From a virus: 64,000 nt of DNA. The notes under the pieces are model-generated. The model ran no database searches and was not told the DNA's origin. It saw only the letters and a list, made by a program, of their open reading frames with translations. The position numbers and the translations under genes are program-made. Positions 56,919-64,000 of this stretch are shown in pieces. Location of the stretch: the IMG/VR virus record IMGVR_UViG_3300037507_000754, positions 1-64,000 of that record; one strand, 5' to 3'. How positions within the stretch are numbered: position 1 is the stretch's first letter; each line of letters starts with the position of its first letter.

Positions 56919-57035
56919 TTGCGCTCCTAGACAAACGGAAACCGCTTGAGGGACAAAGTCCGTCAAGCTCAGAGCCCCGAAGGGCGGACAAGCCTAGCAC
57001 CTTGCGATGCTAGGCGGTATAGGGAGAACCCGGGG

Positions 57036-57302
57036 TCAGCCCCCGGACTTCGGTCCCTTGAAATTGCGTGCGCTGTTTGCGCTGAAGCCTTTCAGCTTCA
57101 CGTTCCCCGGCTTGCTCTTGCCACCGTCCTTGATGGGGGTAACGTGGTCGAGAGCTTTACCTTTCCGTGACGCCTTGCCGTTCTCTTTGTCCCAAGCACG
57201 TCGCGCCCGCTGACGTTCGGACTGCTTGGCACGTCCACCATCCGCCAAGAAGTCGGCGTATTCCTTCTTATGGTCGCGGTCAGCCTTGTTCTTGTAAGGC
57301 AT
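57036..57302 (-). CDS. small HNH-like phage protein (88 aa)
   Basis: A very basic N-terminal helix (YKNKADRDHKKEYADFLADGGRAKQSERQRARRAWDK), then ALDHVTPIKDGGKSKPGNVKLKGFSANSARNFKGPK, which matches the minimal HNH fold of small phage nucleases (DHxxPI...N...N). GGAGG precedes the ATG at 57302. Roles of this family are unknown; HNH proteins near terminases can assist packaging, but this one is with replication genes. Confidence 0.75.
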   Translation of the reverse strand: MPYKNKADRDHKKEYADFLADGGRAKQSERQRARRAWDKENGKASRKGKALDHVTPIKDGGKSKPGNVKLKGFSANSARNFKGPKSGG

Positions 57303-57303
57303 T

Positions 57304-57987
57304 TCAACCTCCATTTAGCCCGTTGTGCGGGCAAGACATCACCACACAGTGTCTCTTACAGAGTCCCGAAGGATTGGGGTTCCACACGCCTGTACGGTGT
57401 GCATTCTCAAGACGCTTGACGTCAGCCATCCACTGCTGCCAGTAGATCTTCTCTTGCTCAGAGGCATACACCGCTGGCTTGAACGAGTTCGCCACGACGA
57501 ACAGCAGCCCTGCTTTGACCTTCTTGATCTCCGGGAAGTGCTTGAAGACCATCAAGGCCATGAGTTCGAGCTGCGCAGTGTCGGCATACTTGGCCGACTT
57601 GCCGGTCTTGTAGTCGATGACCCGTGCAACACCGGTCTCATGGTTGACGATGAGCAAGTCAGCGATGCCCCGGCACCAGACGTTCGGATCTTTGAACCCG
57701 CAGGGCTCGAAGTCCTTCGTCAGCCCCATCTCGTACTCGCAGAACTTCTCTCCGGGCAGCGCACGGAGCGTGTCAAGCTGGCCCTTGACGTAGTTGAACG
57801 CCCCGGGCAGATCCACTCCGTCGCGGATGTACCGCTCCGCTGCCTCGTGAAAGTTCGACCCGTACAGCGTGGCCTCGGTGTACTCAGGCTCCTTGTAGTT
57901 CTTCGCGACCTTGATCTCAAAAAACTTTTTTGGACAAGTCTTGAACGACTTGAGGGACGAGAACGACCAAGGTCCGGGCAAGCTCAT
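57304..57987 (-). CDS. RecB/Cas4-like PD-(D/E)XK nuclease
   Basis: 227 residues. SFSSLKSFKTCPKKFFEI start, H47-E48 in GSNFHEAAERYI, D110 in RGIADLL, and D125-Y-K127 in VIDYKTGKS make up the PDDEXK_1 active site, followed by QLELMALMVFKHFP. Cys18 and three C-terminal Cys (210, 214, 219) may bind an iron-sulphur cluster as in Cas4/AddB. Probably a recombination exonuclease acting with the SNF2 helicase. Its stop is 2 bases from the start of the HNH-like gene. Confidence 0.9.
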   Translation of the reverse strand: MSLPGPWSFSSLKSFKTCPKKFFEIKVAKNYKEPEYTEATLYGSNFHEAAERYIRDGVDLPGAFNYVKGQLDTLRALPGEKFCEYEMGLTKDFEPCGFKDPNVWCRGIADLLIVNHETGVARVIDYKTGKSAKYADTAQLELMALMVFKHFPEIKKVKAGLLFVVANSFKPAVYASEQEKIYWQQWMADVKRLENAHRTGVWNPNPSGLCKRHCVVMSCPHNGLNGG

Positions 57988-58187
57988 GACGTGGCAGCGC
58001 GGGCCATAGGCCCGTCCTCCATGATGGATAGCGTGTGCTGGAGGATACGCGCTTCGGTGCCAATATGCAAGGCCACTTCACGGGCTTCAGCGTAGCGGTG
58101 CTCAAGGCACAGGTCGTGCGCTTTGCGCAACAGCTTCTCTATCTTCATCATCGGCATAGCGTAGTCGATGACCTCGTCAGTCTTCAT
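57984..58187 (-). CDS. hypothetical helical protein (67 aa)
   Basis: MKTDEVIDYAMPMMKIEKLLRKAHDLCLEHRYAEAREVALHIGTEARILQHTLSIMEDG: a tetratricopeptide-like helical pair. The start at 58187 has GGAG 7 bases upstream, inside the last codons of the polymerase gene. Function unknown; it may be a small polymerase- or nuclease-associated protein. Confidence 0.75.
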   Translation of the reverse strand: MKTDEVIDYAMPMMKIEKLLRKAHDLCLEHRYAEAREVALHIGTEARILQHTLSIMEDGPMARAATS

Positions 58188-60042
58188 GCAGTTCTCCATA
58201 GTTGTAGCCCCACTTCGATTCACAGTTGAGCGGGCACCCCTGTGCCCAGTCAGGCACCCAGCGCATGCAAGACTCGACGTAAGCCCTCGCCGCTTGGCGC
58301 TCGTCCTCGCGAGCCAATGCTATCACGCTGTCGTGCACAGTGAGTTTGACGGGTAACTTACGGGAGATGCGTAGCATCTGACTCATGACGATGATACGTG
58401 CCAGTGCTTGGGTGAGGTTCTCGATGAGCTTCCCACCGTAGATGTTCACCACACCAGTGTCATCTTTGTAGCGCCACTCAACGAAGCGCTCACCCTGTGC
58501 ACGGTGGAGTTGTGGATAGCTGATGTAGAGCCCGCTGGGCAGCTTGATTCCCTTCTTGCCCTCGATCAGCGCCACACCTTCACGCCCCAGCCACATGCTC
58601 TCATCGTTGTACATAGAGCGGATAGACTCTTCCCCTCGTGCCCACAGGTCAACGATATGCGGCACACTGCCACGGTAGGTGTTGATGATCTTCTCACACT
58701 CTACGATGTCGAGGTCGACCGACGGTGTTGCCGCCTTGAGCGTCGCCTTGAGCTTGCCTGCGCCGGTCTGGTAGCCGCAGCCGAGCGTCACCGTCTTTCC
58801 AACGAAGCGCTCTAGCTTGTCAGCCTTAGTCACGGTCTTACCGTAAATCTTGGTTGCCAGCTTGCAATACACATCAACGCCGTTGGCGAAGTCGTTGACC
58901 AGATCTTCCTGCCCCGCCAGCCACGCAAGCACCCGCGCCTCAATGTTCGAGGAGTCGCAGTCGATGATGACATAGCCCGGGGGTGCCTCGATGCAGGCCT
59001 TGAGATTCGTACTCCCTCGTGACGGTAGATTTTGTAGGTTAATACCGTCCCCGCCAGATGACCGTTTTGTTCGCGCATAGGCGTACTTGAGCGGCACGGG
59101 GAAGGCATCGCCCCGGGTCGAGATGCCGATGAAGCGCTCGGTGCGCGTCTCCTCCAAGGTGCTCTTGACGCCGAGTCGTGCAGCAGCTACCGCTTGCACC
59201 CGCTCATCTTCATGCTCAAGGAGGGTCTTCATGCCCGGGTCGGTCTTGGCGAAGGCAAAGGTGGGCTTGTTCGTGGTCGGGCTGATCTTCGTCGGCGGGT
59301 CAACGCCGAAGCCCTTGAGCACCTCTGCGAACTTCTGGTTGCTCATGAGCAGGTCAACCTCAACCCCTGCCGCTGACAACAACTCCGCTTTCCGTTCCCG
59401 CACCGCTGCGAGGTGCGTCTCCAGCTTGTCCCGGTTCAGCTTGAGCATCGGCTCGGTGAACATGCGGATGTGCAGGTCGATGAGCTTCAACTCCTCGATG
59501 GGGTAGGGGCCTCGAATGTCTCCTTCGGTCGGGTTGTACCAGCCACTAGACATGAGGTGCCACAAGTCATGACACAGGTCGACATCGAGCAGGCAGTACT
59601 CGGCGTACTGTTTGAACTCTCCCGGCGACATGTCGGAGCGTCTACGCCCAAGCATGTTCATGACATAGGTACCCTTGTCCTCCAGATGGTAGCGCTTCGC
59701 CAGCGACGCCAAGGAGTTGTTCCGGGCACTGAACATGCCGCGTCCCATGCTGAGGGTGTCGAGCCACACGCGGGGCTTGACCCCGAACTTCCACGACAGG
59801 ATGGCACCGTCAAAAAGCGTGTTGTGGCACAGGATCGCGTACTGCCCCCACGGCACTGCATCGCACCACTGCTTGATCTCAAGGTGGGTGCCAGAGACGA
59901 CCTCCTTCGACCCATCCGGCCAGCGCACGCCGAGCATGATGACTTCAAAGCGTGGGTCGCGGATGTACTCTTCGGTGGTGAGTTTGGTGAGGCTGTACTC
60001 ACGGTCATAAAACGTCTCGAAATCTAGCGTTACTACCTCCAT
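58177..60042 (-). CDS. DNA polymerase, family A (PolA-like)
   Basis: 621 residues. LDFETFYD (7-14) opens a 3'-5' exonuclease domain. Motif A is VIIDCDSSNIEARVLAWLAG near 355-375, motif B is RFVGKTVTLGCGYQTG near 415, and motif C is VHDSV near 574. The 5'-3' exonuclease domain of bacterial Pol I is absent, as usual for phage replicases. Copies the phage genome together with the primase-helicase. TAATG overlap with the VRR-NUC gene upstream. Confidence 0.95.
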   Translation of the reverse strand: MEVVTLDFETFYDREYSLTKLTTEEYIRDPRFEVIMLGVRWPDGSKEVVSGTHLEIKQWCDAVPWGQYAILCHNTLFDGAILSWKFGVKPRVWLDTLSMGRGMFSARNNSLASLAKRYHLEDKGTYVMNMLGRRRSDMSPGEFKQYAEYCLLDVDLCHDLWHLMSSGWYNPTEGDIRGPYPIEELKLIDLHIRMFTEPMLKLNRDKLETHLAAVRERKAELLSAAGVEVDLLMSNQKFAEVLKGFGVDPPTKISPTTNKPTFAFAKTDPGMKTLLEHEDERVQAVAAARLGVKSTLEETRTERFIGISTRGDAFPVPLKYAYARTKRSSGGDGINLQNLPSRGSTNLKACIEAPPGYVIIDCDSSNIEARVLAWLAGQEDLVNDFANGVDVYCKLATKIYGKTVTKADKLERFVGKTVTLGCGYQTGAGKLKATLKAATPSVDLDIVECEKIINTYRGSVPHIVDLWARGEESIRSMYNDESMWLGREGVALIEGKKGIKLPSGLYISYPQLHRAQGERFVEWRYKDDTGVVNIYGGKLIENLTQALARIIVMSQMLRISRKLPVKLTVHDSVIALAREDERQAARAYVESCMRWVPDWAQGCPLNCESKWGYNYGELHED

Positions 60043-60335
60043 TACGTGTTCTCCCAGAGCCAGCGGTCGAGCAGATCAAGGGTGTCTTCTCGCACCACCA
60101 TAGCGGTGCCACCGGCCTGTTCGATCTTAGTCATCTCTTGGTCTTGTAGTGCGGTGGGCTTGTTGAACCCGGCTTTGCACTCCACGCCCAAGAACTTCCC
60201 ACGGTGACACACGATGATGTCGGGGATACCTGAACGTCCATAGCCTCCCGTGACGGGGTAGAAGTAGTACCCCTTGTGTTTCTTGATGATCTCAACGGCC
60301 TTCGCCTTGACTTTGGATTCAGGTGTGTTGGCCAT
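60042..60335 (-). CDS. VRR-NUC domain nuclease
   Basis: 97 residues. The core is GYYFYPVTGGYGRSGIPDIIVCHRGKFLGVECKAG: Gly-rich loop, PD, then VECKAG, followed by ALQDQEMTKIEQAGG. VRR-NUC is a stand-alone PD-(D/E)XK resolvase/nuclease common next to phage polymerases and helicases. It probably cuts branched DNA. Confidence 0.92.
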   Translation of the reverse strand: MANTPESKVKAKAVEIIKKHKGYYFYPVTGGYGRSGIPDIIVCHRGKFLGVECKAGFNKPTALQDQEMTKIEQAGGTAMVVREDTLDLLDRWLWENT

Positions 60336-60567
60336 GTTTTCTCGGTTCTAGTGCCGTGGTATCCCAGACGTAGATGCGTGGTTTTGTGGGATGTGCAGGC
60401 TCTTCGTAGTGGATGAAGCCCTCGGCGTGGAAAGCAAAGAGGTAGGCACGGGTGGTACTCAGGTGCATACCTGTCAGTTCTGCAAGCTCACGTCCTGTGC
60501 GCGGAGCCTTGATCAAGAGTGCGATGAGGTCCGCAATCTTCGGTGGGTGGTCGGTGTTGTATGGCAT
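60319..60567 (-). CDS. winged-helix DNA-binding protein (82 aa)
   Basis: IADLIALLIKAPRTGRELAELTGMHLSTTRAYLFAFHAEGFIHYEEPAHPTKPRIYVWDT is a wHTH with a beta wing. It shares KAPRT..ELA.LTG with the gene at 61455-61679, so the two are paralogues. Small regulator or accessory DNA-binding protein. Confidence 0.82.
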   Translation of the reverse strand: MPYNTDHPPKIADLIALLIKAPRTGRELAELTGMHLSTTRAYLFAFHAEGFIHYEEPAHPTKPRIYVWDTTALEPRKHGQHT

Positions 60568-60704
60568 CAGAAGAGTGCCTCCTCATCTTGTCCGCGTTGG
60601 GTATGGTCCTGCTTAGCGAACCACCGTGCGACTAGTACGCGTTCCGCGTCGGTCTTGAAGGGCCACGCCCAGCGGGCGAGGGTAAGTCCTGAGGGGTGCA
60701 TCAT
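60567..60704 (-). CDS. hypothetical protein (45 aa)
   Basis: MMHPSGLTLARWAWPFKTDAERVLVARWFAKQDHTQRGQDEEALF. Supported by an ATGA overlap with the gene before it and a TGATG junction with the next start, which together account for every base. Trp-rich helical pattern. Function unknown. Confidence 0.68.
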   Translation of the reverse strand: MMHPSGLTLARWAWPFKTDAERVLVARWFAKQDHTQRGQDEEALF

Positions 60705-61393
60705 ACGGTTTCCTTTACGACATAGTCATGGAAGACAGCACCACGCGCTTTGTTGCCGACTTCACAGTTGCGAACCCAAACACGCTTGTTGTTCTTGAGG
60801 TTGCGCCAGTGTCCCCGTCGCTCATGCCAACGGGGGCTTGTGTGTGTGCCCCCTTGAGGTTCTGCCTTCGGTTTCGGCGGTTCTACAACGATGGTATTCC
60901 AATCATACAACGGTACCTTACCTTGGCGAATCCGTTTGGCATGGTTGGCGCGTTTTACTGGTAAATAGCCTGTCTCGGCGCGGGCTCCTAGCTTCTTCAA
61001 AAACTGGGCTATGAAACCGATAAAACCGGTAGCGCCATTTTTCTTATAGTCGAAGGGTGTTCCGTCTGTGTGTCTTACATCAATATTGCCCGCATTACCT
61101 AAGTCGTCTGGTTTGTAATCAAACTCTTTGGACACATGTAAACTACCTCTCACCATCATAAATGGTGTTCCACGGGTTACACTTTCATGTTGAGAAACAA
61201 ATACCACAAACGGGTCATTATTTACTTCAGAAACTAAGGCTACCTTTGGGAAAGGTAAGTTACCACATAGTAAATCTGCCCTTAGTTCTGCGATTTCGTT
61301 CGTAATTTCTAACTCAAACCAATGGAAATCTGCTATGTCAAACGCCCCCTCTTTTGAAATAAGGCCTGACATAGTAGCTATCAGCGGTGTCAT
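60701..61393 (-). CDS. conserved phage protein with RGHWR motif (230 aa)
   Basis: The C-terminal 45 residues (PRWHERRGHWRNLKNNKRVWVRNCEVGNKARGAVFHDYVV) are a conserved motif I recall from many phage genes of unknown role; basic, possibly nucleic-acid-binding. The first 130 residues read as an alpha/beta domain and are encoded by clearly AT-richer DNA than the neighbours, suggesting a mosaic gene. Start at 61393 with GGAGAG upstream, in an ATGA overlap. Confidence 0.82.
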   Translation of the reverse strand: MTPLIATMSGLISKEGAFDIADFHWFELEITNEIAELRADLLCGNLPFPKVALVSEVNNDPFVVFVSQHESVTRGTPFMMVRGSLHVSKEFDYKPDDLGNAGNIDVRHTDGTPFDYKKNGATGFIGFIAQFLKKLGARAETGYLPVKRANHAKRIRQGKVPLYDWNTIVVEPPKPKAEPQGGTHTSPRWHERRGHWRNLKNNKRVWVRNCEVGNKARGAVFHDYVVKETV

Positions 61394-61458
61394 CGTTCTC
61401 TCCACAACAGCAGGGCGAAAGCCCCGATAAGGTTAGCAGCGGCGATGAGTTCGATCAT
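61390..61458 (-). CDS. 22-aa membrane microprotein
   Basis: MIELIAAANLIGAFALLLWRER: a single hydrophobic helix with a C-terminal Arg pair. It starts with ATG inside the stop of the preceding gene and its stop overlaps the next start (ATGA on both sides), with AAGGAC 6 bases upstream. No frame other than this explains the gap. Inner-membrane insertion is likely; function unknown. Confidence 0.62.
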   Translation of the reverse strand: MIELIAAANLIGAFALLLWRER

Positions 61459-61679
61459 GGGTTGTCCTTCGTTGGTGGGTTCCAGGCCCATATGATGGCG
61501 TTGACCTCTGTCTTCCCGCACCTTGTGATCAGGCCCTCATCCTCTAACACCTTGCGCCAGCGGTAGATGACCCCTCTGTCGAGGCCGGTCAGTGAAGCGA
61601 GTTCGTCAACAGTCCTTGGGGCCTTGACCCACAGGGCTAGCATATCCGCCCACCTCTTGATGTTGTCAGCTCTTGCCAC
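61455..61679 (-). CDS. winged-helix DNA-binding protein (74 aa)
   Basis: KRWADMLALWVKAPRTVDELASLTGLDRGVIYRWRKVLEDEGLITRCGKTEVNAIIWAW: helix-turn-helix plus wing. Paralogous to the gene at 60319-60567. ATGA overlap with the microprotein gene that follows it. Confidence 0.82.
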   Translation of the reverse strand: MARADNIKRWADMLALWVKAPRTVDELASLTGLDRGVIYRWRKVLEDEGLITRCGKTEVNAIIWAWNPPTKDNP

Positions 61680-61878
61680 CTTCTCTCCTCTGAATTTCTC
61701 TGTCGATATACCACCGGGCCTTCTTGAGATCCTCGATGGCGTCGTGTTTCAGGTCTGCACGCCAGATGTACTTGACGGCGTTGCCAAGACAAAAGCTCAT
61801 GTGCTCGGTGATTTGGATGCACTCGACACCTGACGGGTGCTCGGTGTAGTGCTGGGGATGGTTGACTGGGTCGTGCAT
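61666..61878 (-). CDS. DUF3310 (nucleotide-kinase-like) protein
   Basis: 70 residues. NHPQHYTEHPSGVECIQITEHMSFCLGNAVKYIWRADLKHDAIEDLKKARWYIDREI matches the DUF3310 family of phages, to which the T7 gp1.7 nucleotide kinase is related. May influence nucleotide pools during replication. Overlaps the next gene by 14 bases. Confidence 0.88.
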   Translation of the reverse strand: MHDPVNHPQHYTEHPSGVECIQITEHMSFCLGNAVKYIWRADLKHDAIEDLKKARWYIDREIQRREGGKS

Positions 61879-62030
61879 ACGGGTATCCTCATTTCACAGG
61901 GAACGCCTTCGAGTTCCCACGGGCCTGTCCATGCCTGCCGTTCATGCGGCGGGTCGGTGTAGCGGCGGCAGGTTCGGCACTCTTCAGCACCGTACCCTGC
62001 GCATCGGGCTACGTCGGCGGGGAGGGTCAT
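61797..62030 (-). CDS. Cys-rich small protein (77 aa)
   Basis: The first 47 residues (MTLPADVARCAGYGAEECRTCRRYTDPPHERQAWTGPWELEGVPCEMRIP) look genuine, with Cys10, 18 and 21 as a zinc-finger-like set. The remaining Ser/Thr/Pro-rich tail lies in an 82-base overlap with the DUF3310 gene in another frame. Start at 62030 in an ATGA overlap. Confidence 0.7.
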   Translation of the reverse strand: MTLPADVARCAGYGAEECRTCRRYTDPPHERQAWTGPWELEGVPCEMRIPVCTTQSTIPSTTPSTRQVSSASKSPST

Positions 62031-62182
62031 GTTCGTGCCCTTTCGTAAACCTCGCGCAGCGCGTTACTGATTTTGACGCCAGCGGCTCGCACCTGTGCCC
62101 ACGCCTTGCGTTGCTGGTCAGCGTAAATCCACCACGGGTAGAGGTGGTCTTTCATCCTACGGATGCGGGTGCGTTGTTTCAT
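62027..62182 (-). CDS. hypothetical basic protein (51 aa)
   Basis: MKQRTRIRRMKDHLYPWWIYADQQRKAWAQVRAAGVKISNALREVYERART. Arg/Trp-rich, helical; ATGA overlaps on both sides. Possibly DNA-binding; function unknown. Confidence 0.7.
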   Translation of the reverse strand: MKQRTRIRRMKDHLYPWWIYADQQRKAWAQVRAAGVKISNALREVYERART

Positions 62183-62673
62183 GTCTTGCCCCTCGCCCTG
62201 ATCTGCTCCGCGCACCGCTGCGCAATACCCTCGACGCTGGCGTGCTGGTCGCAGATGTCGGCACACGCCTCAACCTCCCGCCCCTCGGCAATCTGCGTGC
62301 CGAGGTGGTCCAGCAGATCTTCAATAGTGTCGCCGTGGCCGGTGGCGTAGCCCATGCTGCGCATCCAGTGAGCGACTTTCTCGCGCTCTGCTGCGGCGAC
62401 GAGGGAGGCGAAGCGGGTAAGCAAAAACGTTTGGTCTGACGACCACCAGATAATTCCAGCCTCTTGCGCCATGCGCAGGATGTCGTCTTGGTCCTGCACC
62501 GGCTCGGCCTGCAAGGGGGGTGGCAGATTGCCCCCTCCCTTTGGCTCATCCTGCTGCGCCAGCGCGGCGCGGAGGGCAGTGACCGCAGCATTTGTTTCAT
62601 CGTTTGGTCTATGGTCTTGCACGGATTTCAACGCCTCCAGCGCCTGCTGGGCGGCGGTTCGTAGGTCGGTCAT
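62179..62673 (-). CDS. Ea22/Ead-like phage accessory protein (164 aa)
   Basis: MTDLRTAAQQALEALKSVQDHRPNDETNAAVTALRAALAQ is the familiar start of mosaic phage accessory proteins. Middle DDILRMAQEAGIIWWSSDQTFLLTRFASLVAAAEREKVAHW is also common in them. Domain shuffling family; function unknown. Confidence 0.78.
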   Translation of the reverse strand: MTDLRTAAQQALEALKSVQDHRPNDETNAAVTALRAALAQQDEPKGGGNLPPPLQAEPVQDQDDILRMAQEAGIIWWSSDQTFLLTRFASLVAAAEREKVAHWMRSMGYATGHGDTIEDLLDHLGTQIAEGREVEACADICDQHASVEGIAQRCAEQIRARGKT

Positions 62674-63266
62674 GTCTTCCCCATCGCCGCGTCGATAGCG
62701 GCATCAGCGTCTTCGCCGGTGAGAAGCGTCAACTCCCCGTTTTCGTCGTCGCAGTCGATCCACACCCCTGCGGCATTGCCGATGACAGGAAGGATTTCTT
62801 GCGGGTTGCGGTTGCGCAGGTAGCGGTAGCGCTCGGCGTCAGCGTGCAGCGCCTCGCACTGCCTCTCCGCCACCCGGGCGCGCTCACACCCGGCGACGCC
62901 GCCGCTCTCCCACAACTCATGCCGCTGCTCGTCACAGGATGAGGCCAGGGCGGCGGTGAGGGCTGCGTTCTCCGCATGCAACCGGCGCAGTTCAGCGGCT
63001 GCTTGTTGTATAGCGCTGTAAGTTGACTGCGTGCCAACAGGCGCTTCTAATTCATCAGCCAACCGCAGGGCTTCGGGTGGCTGAGATATCTCCTGCCTGC
63101 GCTCCTCGAGGCGCTTGGCAGCGTCCAGCCTTGACTGGAGGTTTTGCGCGACATCTTCCTGCGCCAGCAGCTTGCGGAAACGCTCGGCATAGGCCGCGAA
63201 GTGGCCGCACCCACCACAGTCGTAGTCGGTAATGAACTCTTGAACGGCATCACGCAGTGTTGTCAT
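62670..63266 (-). CDS. Ea22-like phage accessory protein (198 aa)
   Basis: CGGCGHF near residue 18, then a coiled coil (LQSRLDAAKRLEERRQEI ... AIQQAAAELRRLHAENAALTAALASSCDEQRHELWESG) and AERYRYLRNRNPQEILPVIG...WIDCDDENGELTLLTGEDADAAIDAAM. The RYRYLR...DAAIDAAM end is shared by many phage early proteins. ATGA overlaps on both sides. Confidence 0.78.
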   Translation of the reverse strand: MTTLRDAVQEFITDYDCGGCGHFAAYAERFRKLLAQEDVAQNLQSRLDAAKRLEERRQEISQPPEALRLADELEAPVGTQSTYSAIQQAAAELRRLHAENAALTAALASSCDEQRHELWESGGVAGCERARVAERQCEALHADAERYRYLRNRNPQEILPVIGNAAGVWIDCDDENGELTLLTGEDADAAIDAAMGKT

Positions 63267-63469
63267 GCCATCCCCTCCCAAGCAGCCGCCACCACGACGG
63301 CGGTGAAGATCGCGACGACCACGACCCAGAACCACATCGTGTCCTCTTCGGGCTTCTCTTCGTCGTCCTGCCCGACGTCGGTGCAGGACTCTGCTGCCTC
63401 GGGATAGCGCCCCTGCTGGTCCGCACCTTTGGGGAGTCGACGCACTGTCGGCTCGTATTTGTCAACCAT
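63263..63469 (-). CDS. single-TM protein, hypothetical (68 aa)
   Basis: Hydrophilic, acidic first 43 residues followed by a C-terminal membrane anchor (MWFWVVVVAIFTAVVVAAAWEGMA). Tail-anchored topology. Function unknown. ATGA overlap with the next gene. Confidence 0.75.
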   Translation of the reverse strand: MVDKYEPTVRRLPKGADQQGRYPEAAESCTDVGQDDEEKPEEDTMWFWVVVVAIFTAVVVAAAWEGMA

Positions 63470-63701
63470 TTTCCATGTCCTCCTTCAGCCGCTTGTGAAA
63501 CGTCTCTTCGCTGTCGTCACTAGAGAGCAGGAAGTCGATACGTTCTAGGTACACCGCTGCCGCCATGAGCAGCACGAGCCCCTTGCGGAACTCTGCCAGT
63601 GTCTCCTTGCTGAACTCGTCATTGGTCTCGATAACGGACGCAAGTCGGTCCGCCATGTTCTGCATGCGACACTGCTCGTAGTCGAAATACCCACCGCTCA
63701 T
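63462..63701 (-). CDS. conserved small phage protein (79 aa)
   Basis: MSGGYFDYEQCRMQNMADRLASVIETNDEFSKETLAEFRKGLVLLMAAAVYLERIDFLLSSDDSEETFHKRLKEDM. The GGYFDY...IDFLLSGDDSEE.FH.RL pattern is widespread in phages of Proteobacteria; role unknown. Start at 63701 with AAAGGAG upstream. Confidence 0.82.
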   Translation of the reverse strand: MSGGYFDYEQCRMQNMADRLASVIETNDEFSKETLAEFRKGLVLLMAAAVYLERIDFLLSSDDSEETFHKRLKEDMENG

Positions 63702-63853
63702 ACCAACTCCTTTCTCGGCACGTGCGTGGCGAGTAGCCACTTGTCACCCAGCCGACGGAGGGCGCGTACCCATGCCCGCTGATTGTGCCGATCCAGGCGG
63801 CGGTCGCCCGAGGCCCAAAGAGCCCGGGCACGTCGTAGCATTTTGGTGTTCAT
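63698..63853 (-). CDS. hypothetical basic protein (51 aa)
   Basis: MNTKMLRRARALWASGDRRLDRHNQRAWVRALRRLGDKWLLATHVPRKELV. Arg-rich helical protein with ATGA overlaps at both ends. GAGGTGACGA precedes the ATG at 63853. Function unknown. Confidence 0.72.
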   Translation of the reverse strand: MNTKMLRRARALWASGDRRLDRHNQRAWVRALRRLGDKWLLATHVPRKELV

Positions 63854-64000
63854 TCGTCACCTCGCACTTGTGCGATCAAACCTTCCGCCGCGTTGACAGC
63901 GGCGATAGTGGCGTCGTCGCGTTCTCTGTCGTGAATAACAGCGAGCAGCTCCTCCAGGCACTGGAGTAAACCGGGGGCTGCGGCAATCAGGCGTGCGTCG
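63850..64000 (-). CDS. partial conserved phage protein (RLIAAAP motif), cut by window edge
   Basis: Only the last 49 codons are present: DARLIAAAPGLLQCLEELLAVIHDRERDDATIAAVNAAEGLIAQVRGDE. (N/D)ARLIAAAPxLLxxL is a well-known C-terminal motif of small phage proteins of unknown role. The start lies outside the window. Ends in an ATGA overlap. Confidence 0.75.
   Translation of the reverse strand, partial: DARLIAAAPGLLQCLEELLAVIHDRERDDATIAAVNAAEGLIAQVRGDE

Noticed and set aside
1-64000. Integrase, attachment site or prophage-host boundary
   Set aside because: No recombinase motif, tRNA gene or host gene was seen; the window gives no support for a temperate lifestyle, though the genome may continue beyond it.

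Overview
The window is a contiguous stretch of a tailed double-stranded DNA phage genome. It carries terminase, portal, major capsid protein, endolysin, DNA polymerase and primase-helicase, and no host housekeeping genes. The neck and tail genes (gp4-like adaptors, a gp10-like hub, giant fibres, very large internal proteins, and no visible tape measure, sheath or baseplate) suggest a podovirus-like virion. A perfect sigma70 promoter, an enterobacterial-type boxA, strong GGAGG ribosome sites and a GH24 lysozyme point to a Gram-negative, probably gamma- or beta-proteobacterial host; this is inference. No integrase, tRNA, CRISPR array or insertion sequence was found. One end of a gene is cut at the right edge, and possibly one at the left.

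Layout. (1) 1-8120, leftward: an early-type operon behind a consensus TTGACA-17-TATAAT promoter at 8092-8120. Its roughly 470-base leader has a boxA, a boxB-like hairpin and a large foldable segment with mutually exclusive helices. The operon carries a VWA/metallopeptidase-like protein, a MoxR-type AAA+ ATPase, a long helical protein, two paralogues built from GGCNAC hexamers, a NinX-like protein and many small unknowns. (2) 8117-11130: two leftward unknown genes separated by an AT-rich, repeat-filled, gene-free stretch (9194-10078), tandem terminators, and several palindromic operator-like sites. (3) 11133-49691, rightward: packaging and head genes (small and large terminase, portal, GroES-like co-chaperonin, scaffold-like protein, capsid); a run of small basic Gly/Lys-rich proteins with an endonuclease VII; neck proteins; a 2266-residue repeat adhesin and a second tail fibre; lysis genes; the tail hub; and three large internal proteins ending in a 2100-residue polyvalent-type protein with an HExxH motif. 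(4) 49774-64000, leftward: primase-helicase, a HTH regulator, an Acb2-like anti-CBASS protein, SNF2 helicase, DnaQ-like exonuclease, RecB/Cas4-like nuclease, family A DNA polymerase, VRR-NUC nuclease, and a train of small genes joined by ATGA/TGATG overlaps.

How it works together. The right block supplies replication and recombination enzymes plus one counter-defence protein, expressed leftward from a promoter outside the window. The left operon is probably transcribed early with antitermination across its leader. The central rightward block makes the virion and lyses the cell. The two leftward blocks and the rightward block converge near 49.7 kb, where a minus-strand terminator lies.

Most likely novel points: the boxA/switch-like leader; the MoxR-VWA-peptidase operon with its GGCNAC-repeat proteins; cassettes whose conserved C-termini contain the next gene's ribosome site and start; a 22-residue membrane microprotein; and the giant polyvalent and adhesin proteins. 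Function calls rest on motif recognition by eye, without database searches.
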